This document shows positions 25,957 through 35,871 of a stretch of DNA of 64,000 bases, one piece after another; within the stretch, counting starts at the first letter, position 1; every line of letters starts with the position of its first letter. The translations under genes were made by a program, and so were the position numbers. Under the pieces are notes generated by a model. The model was not told the origin of the DNA. It did not search any database and saw nothing but the letters and a program-made list of their open reading frames with translations. The stretch is from Paenibacillus hamazuiensis (lineage in GTDB: Bacteria; Bacillota; Bacilli; Paenibacillales; NBRC-103111), in assembly GCF_023276405.1 (NCBI RefSeq), contig NZ_JALRMO010000001.1:744001-808000 (forward strand), in the 5' to 3' direction.

Positions 25957-26643
25957 TCAGGTCAAAAGTTCTTTGAGATACATTACCGCTTTGGCACGGT
26001 CGTTGATCCCGATTTTGTGATACACGATGCTGACATAATTTTTCACGGTTCCTTCGCTCATGTAAAGGGAACGCGCGATTTCCTTGTTGGTTTTTCCTTC
26101 CAGCATCAACTGAATGATCAGCTTCTCCCGTTCGGTGAAGGTAATGCCCTGCAGGTTCATCCTTCCTAAAGAAATCGGCTTCTGAGGGCCCGAGGTCAGG
26201 AAGGAGATGCGTGCCGCGAGCTTCGAGGCAACAACGGAAGGCATAATGAATTGACCGAGGTACACATCCCGGATCGACTGTATAATTCTCTCCCCGGGCA
26301 TATCCTTTAGCAAAAACCCCTTGGCTCCATGCACAATACTGTCGACGATATATTGATCCTCCGCGAACGTGGTCAGCACCACAATAAATGTGTCCGGATA
26401 TTCCGCCAAGATCGCTTTGGTCGCTTCGATTCCGTCCAGTACGGGCATGCGGACATCCATCAGAACCAAATCCGGACGATGCTCGCGCACCAGCTCGATG
26501 GTTTGCTCTCCGTTCTCCGCCGTTCCCACTACATCCATATCGTGCTCCATATTGATGATCGTTTGCAGCGCGTCCCGCAGCAGTGTTTGATCGTCCGCAA
26601 CGACAATTTTTATTTTCTTCGACAATTCGTTGTTCCCCCGCAT
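25957..26643 (-). CDS. NarL/FixJ-family response regulator
   Basis: A two-domain regulator: receiver (residues about 8-125, acidic pair in VVADDQ, phospho-Asp63 in LVLMDVRMP, Lys in FLLKDMP) and a LuxR-type helix-turn-helix (about 165-228, TEREKLIIQLMLEGKTNKEIA, SEGTVKNYVSIVYHKIG). I chose ATG 26643. A TTG at 26625 behind GGGGGAA is equally plausible, and a longer ATG start exists at 26688. It is 61 bases upstream of the kinase in the same direction and should be phosphorylated by the kinase's second (NarX-like) transmitter. Likely target: the divergent surface-protein operon. Confidence 0.9.
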   Translation of the reverse strand: MRGNNELSKKIKIVVADDQTLLRDALQTIINMEHDMDVVGTAENGEQTIELVREHRPDLVLMDVRMPVLDGIEATKAILAEYPDTFIVVLTTFAEDQYIVDSIVHGAKGFLLKDMPGERIIQSIRDVYLGQFIMPSVVASKLAARISFLTSGPQKPISLGRMNLQGITFTEREKLIIQLMLEGKTNKEIARSLYMSEGTVKNYVSIVYHKIGINDRAKAVMYLKELLT

Positions 26644-26716
26644 TCGTACTCGTCTATTCCGTAATGGTTTCATTATAAGACAGATCATCAGGCCGGTATA
26701 CGGCTATTTGGGATTC

Positions 26717-26742
26717 GTGACCAATCCTGTGACCGAAGTCAC
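26717..26742. promoter_or_regulatory. GTGACC repeats and GTGAC-N4-GTCAC palindrome, candidate operator
   Basis: GTGACC occurs at 26717-26722 and 26729-26734; the second copy is half of the inverted repeat GTGAC/GTCAC (26729-26742). It lies between the divergent regulator and surface-protein genes, a fitting place for the NarL-type protein to bind. Confidence 0.45.
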
Positions 26743-26817
26743 TAGATGGATGACTGCACTGACGATAGCATGAAGGTTGGCATAACTCGCAAATATGTAG
26801 GAGGTAGATTTCAAGTG

Positions 26818-28353
26818 ATGAAATGGATGAGATACGCCGTACTGACAGTCATGCTTCTGCTGCCTGCGGCACCCGCATTGGCAGACGACTATCAAGCTGT
26901 ATCGGTGGAGGTGGATGGCGGTGCTTTGGCCGTCAGCGCATACTTGGTGGATGGACGCACCATGGTGCCGATGAGAGCGATTTTTGAGCGGTTGAACGCA
27001 ACCATCGAATGGGACGATGCGGCGAAATCGGCGACGGCAGTGAAAGGTACGACCAAGGTGCAGCTGTGGATCGGGAAAGCGGAGGCTAAAGCCGGAGAGC
27101 GGACGGTTACGCTCGACGTGCCTCCGATGCTGATTAACGGCAGCACCTACGTGCCGCTGCGATTCGTCTCCGAGTCTCTGGGTGCTGGCGTATCCTTCGA
27201 TTCGGAGCGGGGAACGGCCGTTGTTTCGACCAACGGCGGCTGCCAGGTGTCCGGCGGACAGACGCATACCGGGCAAATTAACGCGGCCGGCGAGACTTGG
27301 GGCGTATGCGGAAGCCCGCACTTCGTGAAGGGCAGCTTCCTTGTCGCGGGGAAGACGAGTCCCGTGCTGGTGATTGAAGAGGGAGCGGTCGTCCGCTTCG
27401 AAGCCGACGCCTCGCTGGTTGTCGGTCAAGAAGAACCGGGAGGCCTTGTGATCGAAGGAACCGAACAGCAGCCAGCCGTGCTTACGGCAGACAGCGCGGG
27501 AGCGGAGCCGGGCTTCTGGAAAGGGGTGCGATTCTACGGCAAGACGCTGAAAGGCCGCGCTTCGCTCGGGCATGCGCGGATCGAATACGCCGGCGATTCC
27601 AGCGAGGGAGCGGTAGGTGTGCATAGCGATACGCAGCCGATCGTTGTAACGGTGAAGGATACGGAAATCAAGAACAGCTTGTATGCGGGGCTGAAGCTCG
27701 AGGGCATGTCCCAGCTGTCGGAGCAAAGCGGGGGCCTTCGCATTACCGGAACGAAAGCCTCTTCGGAAGGAGGGGGAGCTCCCCTGGAGTCTGGGGTATA
27801 CGGTACGGATAAACTTCCGGCAGGGGATTATAAAGGAAATGCGGTGGATGAAATTCGCATTACGGCAAACACCTCGACAGATACGCTCACCAGAAACACA
27901 GAGTGGCGCGAGCTTGGCGTACCTTATCACAGCGATATTACGGTCGTGGTCGAGGGGACGGGAAATCCGCTGCTTACGATAAATCCCGGCGTGACAGCGT
28001 ATTGGTCTAAGGGGTACGGGCTTCGTGTCGGAGAAGCGGATCGGGGCGGTTTGAATGCGGTCGGGACGGCGGCTAAGCCGGTTACGTTTTCTTCGGAGCT
28101 GGGTCGTCCGGGCTCCTGGCAGGGCATTTATTTCGGGCAGCAAGCCGGGAATGTCAAAGTTGACCATGCCGTCATCGAATACGCGCAGCAAGGCATTGAG
28201 CTGTGGGAAGATATCGGTCCGGTCGTGAAGAACAGCATCATCCGAAGCAACAAGGAGAATGGCGTCAAGCATTTGAATGAGAGCGAGACCGATACCGATT
28301 TTCGCAGCGGACTCGGCAATACGTTCCAGGCCAATGGAGATGACCGGAAATGA
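26818..28353 (+). CDS. Exported stalk-domain protein with beta-helix-like C-terminus
   Basis: About 511 residues. The signal peptide is MKWMRYAVLTVMLLLPAAPALA. A copper-amine-oxidase N-like (stalk) domain follows (residues about 25-140: VDGRTMVPMRAIFERLNATIEWD, INGSTYVPLRFVSESLGAGVSFD). Then come repeats resembling a right-handed parallel beta-helix (LGHARIEYAGDSSEGAV, VDHAVIEYAQQGIELWEDIG, VKNSIIRSNKENGVKHL). AGGAGGT lies upstream; GTG 26815 has slightly better spacing than ATG 26818. No catalytic signature was recognised. Its stop overlaps the next ATG by four bases, so it is translationally coupled to the giant SLH protein. Confidence 0.82.
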   Translation: MKWMRYAVLTVMLLLPAAPALADDYQAVSVEVDGGALAVSAYLVDGRTMVPMRAIFERLNATIEWDDAAKSATAVKGTTKVQLWIGKAEAKAGERTVTLDVPPMLINGSTYVPLRFVSESLGAGVSFDSERGTAVVSTNGGCQVSGGQTHTGQINAAGETWGVCGSPHFVKGSFLVAGKTSPVLVIEEGAVVRFEADASLVVGQEEPGGLVIEGTEQQPAVLTADSAGAEPGFWKGVRFYGKTLKGRASLGHARIEYAGDSSEGAVGVHSDTQPIVVTVKDTEIKNSLYAGLKLEGMSQLSEQSGGLRITGTKASSEGGGAPLESGVYGTDKLPAGDYKGNAVDEIRITANTSTDTLTRNTEWRELGVPYHSDITVVVEGTGNPLLTINPGVTAYWSKGYGLRVGEADRGGLNAVGTAAKPVTFSSELGRPGSWQGIYFGQQAGNVKVDHAVIEYAQQGIELWEDIGPVVKNSIIRSNKENGVKHLNESETDTDFRSGLGNTFQANGDDRK

Positions 28354-31300
28354 TAGGGAAAAAGCTCAAAGCCAAAATCAGCCTTCTTCTGGTAGCCGCA
28401 CTGACCGCATCGAGCGTACAGGCGGGGGCGCCCGGAGGGACGGTCGGCTGGCGGCTGCTGCAAACCGTCCCCGCTGAAGCGGCGTCCGTTATCGGCACCG
28501 TGTACGGCAGCCCCAAAGCGGGCGCCGGGTCGGTTACAGGCTCTACATATGCGCCTGCCCGCGGGTTGACCGCCGCTCCGCCCGCCCCGACGGGAGGCAG
28601 CTGGGTGTCCCCTTCGTTCGACCGGATTAACCTCGCTTGGGAAGGAGGAAACGGCGGGTTCCATTACCGCATTTACCGGGACGGCATGCAAATCGCTCAG
28701 ACCGATGAGATGGCATATACGGACCAACCGCTTCCGGAGCGCAGTGCCATCGATTATACCGTGACGGCGGTGGCGGACGATGGCACAGAATCAGCCCCTC
28801 TGCATATTTATGCCGGGACCCCGACGAAGGGGGAGACTCTGCTGAGCGAATCCGAGACGCATATTCCCGGCAACGACTCGGTCATGACGATGGCGATGAG
28901 CGGTGACGGTCAGGTGGCGGCTTTTGTCTCAAGAGCGACCAATTTGCTGCCAGGCATCGGCGATGCGGAAAACGGGATATTGTATATTCGCAACCTGGCG
29001 ACAGGACGGTTGACGGCCGGGTACAATCTGCAGAACCACTCACCGTTAACGGGTGTTCGCAGTTTGTCCCTGAACCGGGACGGCAGCCTCATCGCTTTCT
29101 CGGCGAAAGAAGCCGATCAAGTGGAGCATGTGTTCGTGGCGGAGCCGGGCAGCGGCAAATTGACGAGAATCACGCAGGGTACGCATGGAGGAGGGGCTCC
29201 AAGCTTGACGGCGGCGGGAGACCGCGTGGCTTTCATTACGGACGAAGCGCTGGTGAGCGAGGACACGAATGAGCTGAAGGACGTTTATGTAATGAATGTG
29301 GCGGGTGGGGGGCCACCGACCCTTATACCCAGGCCGGAATTGGCATTTGGACCCATCACCGAACCGCGCATTTCGGCCGACGGCTTCCATGTGCTCTTCG
29401 CTGTTGAGCCGCAGCCGCGGCTTACGTTCGGCGGCTTCGGAGTCCAGGGGCTTTTCCAATATGATCTGAAGCAAGGCGCGTTAACTGCCGTCGACGGGTA
29501 TTACAGCGGGTACAGTCAATCTGCGGACGGCCGGTATGTGGCTTATGGAAAGCAGGGAAGCATTTACTTGTATGACCGGCAAACATCAGTCTCTTCCATG
29601 ATCGTCGAGGGAAGCTCCGGGGGCATGATTTATCAATCGCCCGTATTGGATGCCGACGGGAACCGGCTGGTCTACGAATTTACGGATTATTCCGGAACGG
29701 GGGCAGGCATGCTGAACGGTTCCGGGGCGATCTGGCACGATCTTGCGACCCATACGGTCAAAAGGGTGGGCCATCCTGCCTCCTACACAGCCGACGAATC
29801 GATCAGCGAGGACGGCTCTCGCGTCGGATACCGGGGAGAATATATGGGAGAGCTGGACCCTAACGGACACAATCGCACGGCGGCTTTCGCGGATTGTCCG
29901 AACGGCTGTGCAGCAGCACCTCCCCAAGAAAATCGGCTCGATATAGTGGATTGGCAGGCTGCTGGGCTGCTTCATGGGCAGATTCGATTAAGTGGGACCA
30001 TTCTCATTGAAGCCGAAGGCAGCAGCCACGCAAAGTCGGTAATCGCACACGTGGAGTATATGGTCTATGCTGCCGATTCCAGTTCGCTGGAGAAGCGACG
30101 TACGGATGTGCTGCTGTCAGAGCTTGCTGCCAAGGCTGGCTCTTACCAGGGCGTTTTCACCGTTCCGGCGGGTGCGACGGAGATTACTTCCATTCAGGTG
30201 GAACTGACAAGCGGGCAAGGAGAGCCGAACGTGCGAAATGCGGCGCGGCTGCCGCTGCAGGTGGCCGGTGCAGAAAGCGTCACGCTGCAAGCTCCGGACA
30301 TGAGCTATTTGGCAGGAGCGAAGCTGGTGGCTTGGAGCCCTACCTTGCGAACCGGGGCTACGGCTCTTTACTCGGGAACTCCGGATATATTGTTGGCGCT
30401 GCCATCCGGCGACGATTACAGGCTGTCTCTGATCGGTACGGACGGCGCACTCATGGCCGAATTATTTCCCGTCGTCGTTCAATCCGGCCTCACCGGCAGG
30501 CAGCACCTTCAGGTAGACGTCCCGGCCGATTTGACCGTTGAAGTGAGTGACGACGAGGGTCATCCGATCGCATCCGCCGTCGTTGTGCTGCAGGATCCCG
30601 AAAGCGGACGCGCGTTGGCCTCCTCTTATACCGACGAGCAGGGCAAAGCCAAACTGAAGACGGGCAAGGTGGGCGAGCGGCGCCGGCTTCAAATTCAAAT
30701 AACAGGCCCTTACTTGATTCCCGAACCGGAGACGATTCGGTTGGAACGGGGTTTGACCGTAAAAAAAGAGGTTGCGGTCAAATACGGCACCGTTACAGGC
30801 ATTATTAAAGATATTGATGGCATGGCTCAGCCCGGGTTAACGGTTCAAGGGATCTCCGCAGGGAAAAAAGCAATCGCCAAAACCGATAATTCCGGACATT
30901 ACACGATGAGATTGCCGGAAGGCTACGCCGTATTCTCCATTGCCCGGGAAGGCCAAGGCACGCTATACAGCTCCATGATCAGGCAATTTCCTTATGTGTG
31001 GTACGGTCGGGAGGTTTCTTTGGACGCTGTTGTGTATTCGGTCGGAACCGGCCTGGTTCAATTGAAATTATTCGAAGAACGGCTGGGAAAACAGCGGCAA
31101 AAACTGGACTTCAGCTCCGCAAGATATTCGCTTAAGGTATCGGACGGCTTGGGGAACGATATCGGCAGCTATGTGGAAACCGGTAATACCCTGAGGCTTA
31201 CAGGCATTCAGGATCGCAGCTTAAACGTGTGCATTCAGGAAAGGATGGGCCAATTAAGCGCTTGTGGCCAGGTCGCTTTGGACGACTCCAACAGCGGGGA

Positions 31301-34300
31301 GCTTGAGCTGGTTTTGCGGGAAGAAGGCGCGATAGCGGGGAACATACAGCCGGCCGACCCGTCGCAAACCGGTATGATTACGGCGGACCTTTCGGCGGTC
31401 GACGAGAAGGGCAATTCGATCGGCGGCAGCTTCCGGTTCTCCGTAAGTCCCGGAGCTTTCCGTCTGGGCATTGCCAAAGCGGGCAAATACGAGCTGAGAC
31501 TGACGGCGGACAGCGCGGTTCCAGGCAGGAAAAATCGGGCATCCGTTGCTTTCCGGGTGCTGTCCGGGGAAACGCTGGAGCTCGATCCGATTCGCCTTCA
31601 AGATGATGGAGTTTTCCGGGACAGCCGGACGAACCGGCTTGAGGCGGGGGCTGAAGTCTCTAGAGACGGAGTGATCTCCTTGCGGGGCACATATCGGAAT
31701 GGCGGTAGTAAGCCGGCGGAGCATGCCGCATTACTCGTCTCCGTTCCGAGCGGGACGTCGCTGGTTGCGGGCAGTGTGGCCTTAAACGGTGTTCCGGTCC
31801 CCGCGGACGCGATCCTTACGACAGGAGCTGCGGGTTACGAAATTGCGATACCCGGATCTATCGCACCCGAGGAATCGGGCGTCCTGACTTATAAGCTTCG
31901 TGCGGAGAACGCAGCAGGGGATGTCGTGGAGCCGTCTTTAAGAATCGTCTACTCCGTCCAAAACCGGCAAGCCGAAGAGCTGATCGGCGTTGCGACGGCG
32001 GCTCTGAATGATGTCAGTCTCCATGCTCCCGAGACAGTGGTCAAGAGCGACTTTATGGTGGACGGCAAAGCTCCGGCGGGCAGCACGGTAACGATTACGG
32101 ACGGAGGTGAAGTGGCCGGCCAAACGCAGGCGTCGGGGGACGGAACCTGGCGTACCCGAGTTCGCCTTAGCGACCGCGGAGAAGACGGACTGCATCAGCT
32201 GCGCGCTGAAGCGTCGTCCGCAGGACGGATGCGGACTTCGCAGCCGGCTTGGGTAAAGCTGGATCCGCTCGCGGCTCAGCCTAAGGAACTGCGGATATCC
32301 TCTCTCCTTCACAATCGAAACGCAGCGATGATCAAAGCGGATTTGACGGATGGGGTCGCTCAGTTTCAGTTTTCGATCGACCCGCTGATGCCGCTGTTCT
32401 TCTCGGTATCGTTTCAACGTCCGGAGCAAATCGACAAGGTTCAGCTGCATCTTGGAGGGGAAAATATTCCGCTCACATACAATCCGCTCCTGCAGCAGTT
32501 TGAAGGCTTCAAGCTGAGCAGCCAGGCAAATCTAGGCTCCATATGGCTGACCTATGTGACGAAGCCGGCTCCATATACCGCGAATCTAAGCGAGCAGGAG
32601 CTGCTGCAGAAGCTGCCGGAAGGCATTCGCAGCTATACGGGGGCCGTCACTCAAGCCGAAACGGATGTGCCGCATTCGCTCGCAGCAAGCTCCACCAGGC
32701 AAAATCTCGCCGCAGTGACGCTGACCTCACCCCAAACACCGGGGGAAAAGATCGAGGTGAACTATTTTGCCGAGCCTGTCGCCGATTTTCATCCTTCGCC
32801 TCTGCCTGAAGGGGCACCGCCCGTGTATGACCTGCAGTATCACTTTAACCGCGAGAAAAAGACGGTTACGGTCAGTGCGATCGTGCCTGTCGATCAGGCA
32901 GCGTCCATGCTGCCGGCAACCAAAGAAGCCGCCAAGCTGGTACGTGCGCTTTCGCAGGACCCGATTGCCGTCATTCGTGTCGGAGCCGATATAAAGTACG
33001 AGCTGGGGAAAGTGACGCCGGGATCCGGCTCGGCGACCGATATTTTCGGCGTGCTGAAGAGCGGTTACGACTACAAGAAACGTATGGATGACATGAACGC
33101 GATGCTGGACCAGGTCATGGGTTCGGAATGTCTGCCTCCGCATTATTCCCAGTATTATGCGGATAGGCTGAACGACTTGTCGGAACGGCTGATCGAAAAT
33201 CTCGTCACGCGATATACGCTGCAGGTTGCAGGAATGGCGCTTGCCGCAAGCGGGGTCGGATTTCTGGCGGGCGCGGCGACCATGGCGGCCTCGATGGCCA
33301 TAAACGCCCGGCTGGATTCGTTATGGCTGGATCAATGGAACGATCTTCAGCAGGAGCTGCAAACGGACCAAGCGAATGCGGACTGCAAGAAGAAGGATGA
33401 CCGCCAAAATAATTCCGGAGACGGATCTTCCGGCGGACAGGTGACCGGCAGCCGCAGAGGACCCGGGGGCGGGGCGCAAAGGCCCTCCGGCAAAGGTTCT
33501 CATCAAAGGGTGGCCGACCCGACCTGGATCTATGACCCTAGCGGATATGTATATGAAGCAGTGCCTTCCAACCGAATCGGCGGCGTTAAGGCTACGGCTT
33601 ACTACTTGAATTCAGACGGGAGCTGGCTGCCCTGGGACGCAGCATCCTATCTGCAAAGCAATCCGCTCACGACCGATTCCGAGGGAAAATACGGCTGGGA
33701 TGTGCCGGAGGGGACTTGGCAGGTACTCTACGAGAAGACCGGCTACGAGCCCGCCAGCAGCCCGGTGCTGCAGGTGCTTCCGCCCCATTACGACGTCAAT
33801 GTAGGCATCGTGTCGAAGCAGGCGCCGGAAGTCAATGCATTATGGCAGGAGCGCGATGGCTCCAAGCTGCAGCTTCGGTTTACGAAGTACATGGATCCAA
33901 CTGCGTTGGGAACGCAGACCGTAACTGTGTCGCGCGCCGTCTACGGGCAAGGGGAGGACCCTTCCGTTCCGGTACGGATCGAACCGGCCGATGCCGAGCA
34001 GGATCCGCAGGGGCGTACGTGGGCGAAAACGTTCCGCATCGTGCCGCTGCAGCCCTTTGCGATGAACACGAAGTACCGTGTTCGCGTGGAACCGTACGTG
34101 CAGAGCTATGCGGGTGTGCCGATGGGCGGCGGGTATGACGTGACGATCGAAGTTACGGATCATCTCCCTCCCTTTACCGATATCGCCGAAAATGTCCAAA
34201 CCGCCGTTTCCTCCGATACGATCGTTCTGATGTGGTCGGAGGAACCAAACGGCATGCGGGATCATTACCGATTGCAGTGGTCTAGGGAGGGTGGCGCTTC

Positions 34301-35843
34301 CTCGGAAGGGGAGATGACGATTGACGCGGGCGTCGGCAGCGCTGTCGCCACCGGTCTGCAAGCCGATCAGGCCTACCGGCTGCGGCTGGTTTCCGTGGCG
34401 CGTGACGGCAGCGAGTCTGCCGGCGTAACGGTGACGGCGAAGACTTTGCCGGCCGACAAGCTGGCAGCGGATGTGACGCCGCCATCGATACCGGCAGACG
34501 CTTCGGCAGCGATCCAAAACGGACGCATCCATGTCGCGTGGACCGATCCGGCCGACAGCGATTTTGACCGGATCGTCCTTCGCGTCAAAGCGCCCGGAGC
34601 GGAAGCGTACGGCAGTCCGGTTTATATCGCCAAAGGACAGAAAACCTACGATTCGCTGCCGCTGAATGTCTACGGGACTTACCGGATTCAGCTCATGTCG
34701 TCGGACATTCGGGACAATGAATCGGCCCCCGTCACGCTGGAGACGAATTATTCCGGCTCCAGCCCTTCAAATAACGGAAATGACGGAGGAAGCTCATCCG
34801 GGGACGGGGGCCACAGCGGCGGCGCGAAACATTCGGGAAATGCGCCTCAGGCAGCAGCGGAGGTGACGGTAAGCGCGGAGCGGTCCATTTATGAATGGGA
34901 AGAGGGCGCAGTGAAGCTTCAACTGGCCGACCAGGCGGTTCCTGCCGGGACCAAAATCAAGGCAACTCCATCGTCCGAAAGCGGTATGGAGCTGACGCCG
35001 CCTGCAAACTATCTTCTCGGTTCGCCCGTTTATGCGCTGGAAGGCGACCATCCTCTAAGTCATCCGGCTCGCCTTTCGATCGCTTATTCCGCTGCGTCGC
35101 TCCATGGCGCCGATCCGCGAAGGCTGGGGATTTACAAAAAAGATCCGTCTTTGCCGGAAGGGTGGAAATACATCGGCGGTGCGGTTAATAGCGCCGGAAG
35201 CCGTATTACGGCGGAAATCGGCGAGTGGGGAACCTATGCCGTCATGCTTTACAGCCGTGAGTTTTCCGATTTGCAGGGGCATTGGAGCCGGGAATCGCTG
35301 GACATTTTGGTTTCCCGGCACCTGCTGGACGGAGTGGACGATAGCCATTATCTCCCTGATTTGCCGATTACGAGAGCTCAGGCTTCTAGGCTGATCATGC
35401 AGCTGCTTCGCGCGTCGGGAAGGGAGCTGCCGCCGTCAGGCGGTGAAAATCCGACGTTCAGGGACGTTCGCCGGGATGATTGGTTTGCAGCCGATGTCGC
35501 TGCGCTTTCTGCAGCCTCCGTCATCGAGGGAGATGACGGATCCTTTCGGCCGGAAGACCCGATTACCCGCGAAGAGCTGGTCGCCATGCTGCAGCGCGCC
35601 ATGAGGGCGACGCCGGCGAAGCGCACGGTCAGCCTGGAATCCTACTCGGATGCTAGTGCCGTCTCCGAATGGGCCGTCGAAAGCATGAAAACGGCGATCG
35701 CGGCAGGATGGATTCAAGGATCGACAGCCTCGCGACTGGAACCGAGAGGGCTGTCGACCAGGGCGCAGGCAGGTACGATCATGCTGCGAATCTTGCAGCA
35801 GGCCGGTGTGATCGAAGATTTGCCGGGCGGCTCAATCGATTAA
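28350..35843 (+). CDS. Giant S-layer-anchored multidomain surface protein (2497 residues)
   Basis: Signal-like N-terminus (MIGKKLKAKISLLLVAALTASSVQA). Domain reading: fibronectin-III-like (about 75-150), TolB/WD40-like propeller repeats (about 165-510: MSGDGQVAAFVS, LNRDGSLIAFSA), carboxypeptidase-regulatory/Ig-like domains (about 730-900), further Ig-like domains (about 1100-1310), an alpha-helical stretch with a hydrophobic segment (about 1585-1680), Big_5-like (about 1823-1935), two FnIII (about 1941-2130), a Ser/Gly linker (2134-2169), a beta domain, and three SLH motifs at about 2303, 2369 and 2431. SLH motifs bind pyruvylated wall polymer. No enzyme active site was recognised. The long antisense ORFs over it are artefacts. 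Confidence 0.9.
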   Translation: MIGKKLKAKISLLLVAALTASSVQAGAPGGTVGWRLLQTVPAEAASVIGTVYGSPKAGAGSVTGSTYAPARGLTAAPPAPTGGSWVSPSFDRINLAWEGGNGGFHYRIYRDGMQIAQTDEMAYTDQPLPERSAIDYTVTAVADDGTESAPLHIYAGTPTKGETLLSESETHIPGNDSVMTMAMSGDGQVAAFVSRATNLLPGIGDAENGILYIRNLATGRLTAGYNLQNHSPLTGVRSLSLNRDGSLIAFSAKEADQVEHVFVAEPGSGKLTRITQGTHGGGAPSLTAAGDRVAFITDEALVSEDTNELKDVYVMNVAGGGPPTLIPRPELAFGPITEPRISADGFHVLFAVEPQPRLTFGGFGVQGLFQYDLKQGALTAVDGYYSGYSQSADGRYVAYGKQGSIYLYDRQTSVSSMIVEGSSGGMIYQSPVLDADGNRLVYEFTDYSGTGAGMLNGSGAIWHDLATHTVKRVGHPASYTADESISEDGSRVGYRGEYMGELDPNGHNRTAAFADCPNGCAAAPPQENRLDIVDWQAAGLLHGQIRLSGTILIEAEGSSHAKSVIAHVEYMVYAADSSSLEKRRTDVLLSELAAKAGSYQGVFTVPAGATEITSIQVELTSGQGEPNVRNAARLPLQVAGAESVTLQAPDMSYLAGAKLVAWSPTLRTGATALYSGTPDILLALPSGDDYRLSLIGTDGALMAELFPVVVQSGLTGRQHLQVDVPADLTVEVSDDEGHPIASAVVVLQDPESGRALASSYTDEQGKAKLKTGKVGERRRLQIQITGPYLIPEPETIRLERGLTVKKEVAVKYGTVTGIIKDIDGMAQPGLTVQGISAGKKAIAKTDNSGHYTMRLPEGYAVFSIAREGQGTLYSSMIRQFPYVWYGREVSLDAVVYSVGTGLVQLKLFEERLGKQRQKLDFSSARYSLKVSDGLGNDIGSYVETGNTLRLTGIQDRSLNVCIQERMGQLSACGQVALDDSNSGELELVLREEGAIAGNIQPADPSQTGMITADLSAVDEKGNSIGGSFRFSVSPGAFRLGIAKAGKYELRLTADSAVPGRKNRASVAFRVLSGETLELDPIRLQDDGVFRDSRTNRLEAGAEVSRDGVISLRGTYRNGGSKPAEHAALLVSVPSGTSLVAGSVALNGVPVPADAILTTGAAGYEIAIPGSIAPEESGVLTYKLRAENAAGDVVEPSLRIVYSVQNRQAEELIGVATAALNDVSLHAPETVVKSDFMVDGKAPAGSTVTITDGGEVAGQTQASGDGTWRTRVRLSDRGEDGLHQLRAEASSAGRMRTSQPAWVKLDPLAAQPKELRISSLLHNRNAAMIKADLTDGVAQFQFSIDPLMPLFFSVSFQRPEQIDKVQLHLGGENIPLTYNPLLQQFEGFKLSSQANLGSIWLTYVTKPAPYTANLSEQELLQKLPEGIRSYTGAVTQAETDVPHSLAASSTRQNLAAVTLTSPQTPGEKIEVNYFAEPVADFHPSPLPEGAPPVYDLQYHFNREKKTVTVSAIVPVDQAASMLPATKEAAKLVRALSQDPIAVIRVGADIKYELGKVTPGSGSATDIFGVLKSGYDYKKRMDDMNAMLDQVMGSECLPPHYSQYYADRLNDLSERLIENLVTRYTLQVAGMALAASGVGFLAGAATMAASMAINARLDSLWLDQWNDLQQELQTDQANADCKKKDDRQNNSGDGSSGGQVTGSRRGPGGGAQRPSGKGSHQRVADPTWIYDPSGYVYEAVPSNRIGGVKATAYYLNSDGSWLPWDAASYLQSNPLTTDSEGKYGWDVPEGTWQVLYEKTGYEPASSPVLQVLPPHYDVNVGIVSKQAPEVNALWQERDGSKLQLRFTKYMDPTALGTQTVTVSRAVYGQGEDPSVPVRIEPADAEQDPQGRTWAKTFRIVPLQPFAMNTKYRVRVEPYVQSYAGVPMGGGYDVTIEVTDHLPPFTDIAENVQTAVSSDTIVLMWSEEPNGMRDHYRLQWSREGGASSEGEMTIDAGVGSAVATGLQADQAYRLRLVSVARDGSESAGVTVTAKTLPADKLAADVTPPSIPADASAAIQNGRIHVAWTDPADSDFDRIVLRVKAPGAEAYGSPVYIAKGQKTYDSLPLNVYGTYRIQLMSSDIRDNESAPVTLETNYSGSSPSNNGNDGGSSSGDGGHSGGAKHSGNAPQAAAEVTVSAERSIYEWEEGAVKLQLADQAVPAGTKIKATPSSESGMELTPPANYLLGSPVYALEGDHPLSHPARLSIAYSAASLHGADPRRLGIYKKDPSLPEGWKYIGGAVNSAGSRITAEIGEWGTYAVMLYSREFSDLQGHWSRESLDILVSRHLLDGVDDSHYLPDLPITRAQASRLIMQLLRASGRELPPSGGENPTFRDVRRDDWFAADVAALSAASVIEGDDGSFRPEDPITREELVAMLQRAMRATPAKRTVSLESYSDASAVSEWAVESMKTAIAAGWIQGSTASRLEPRGLSTRAQAGTIMLRILQQAGVIEDLPGGSID

Positions 35844-35871
35844 TATCACTTTTCAAATGGAGGAATTATCA

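Noticed and set aside
26704-28272. 522-codon minus-strand ORF opposite the stalk protein
   Set aside because: Low-complexity basic translation with no start site; the plus strand has a signal peptide and stalk domain.
26818-28353. Copper amine oxidase activity
   Set aside because: Only the N-terminal stalk domain is present; the catalytic domain with topaquinone Tyr is absent. The same applies at 35872 and 52657.
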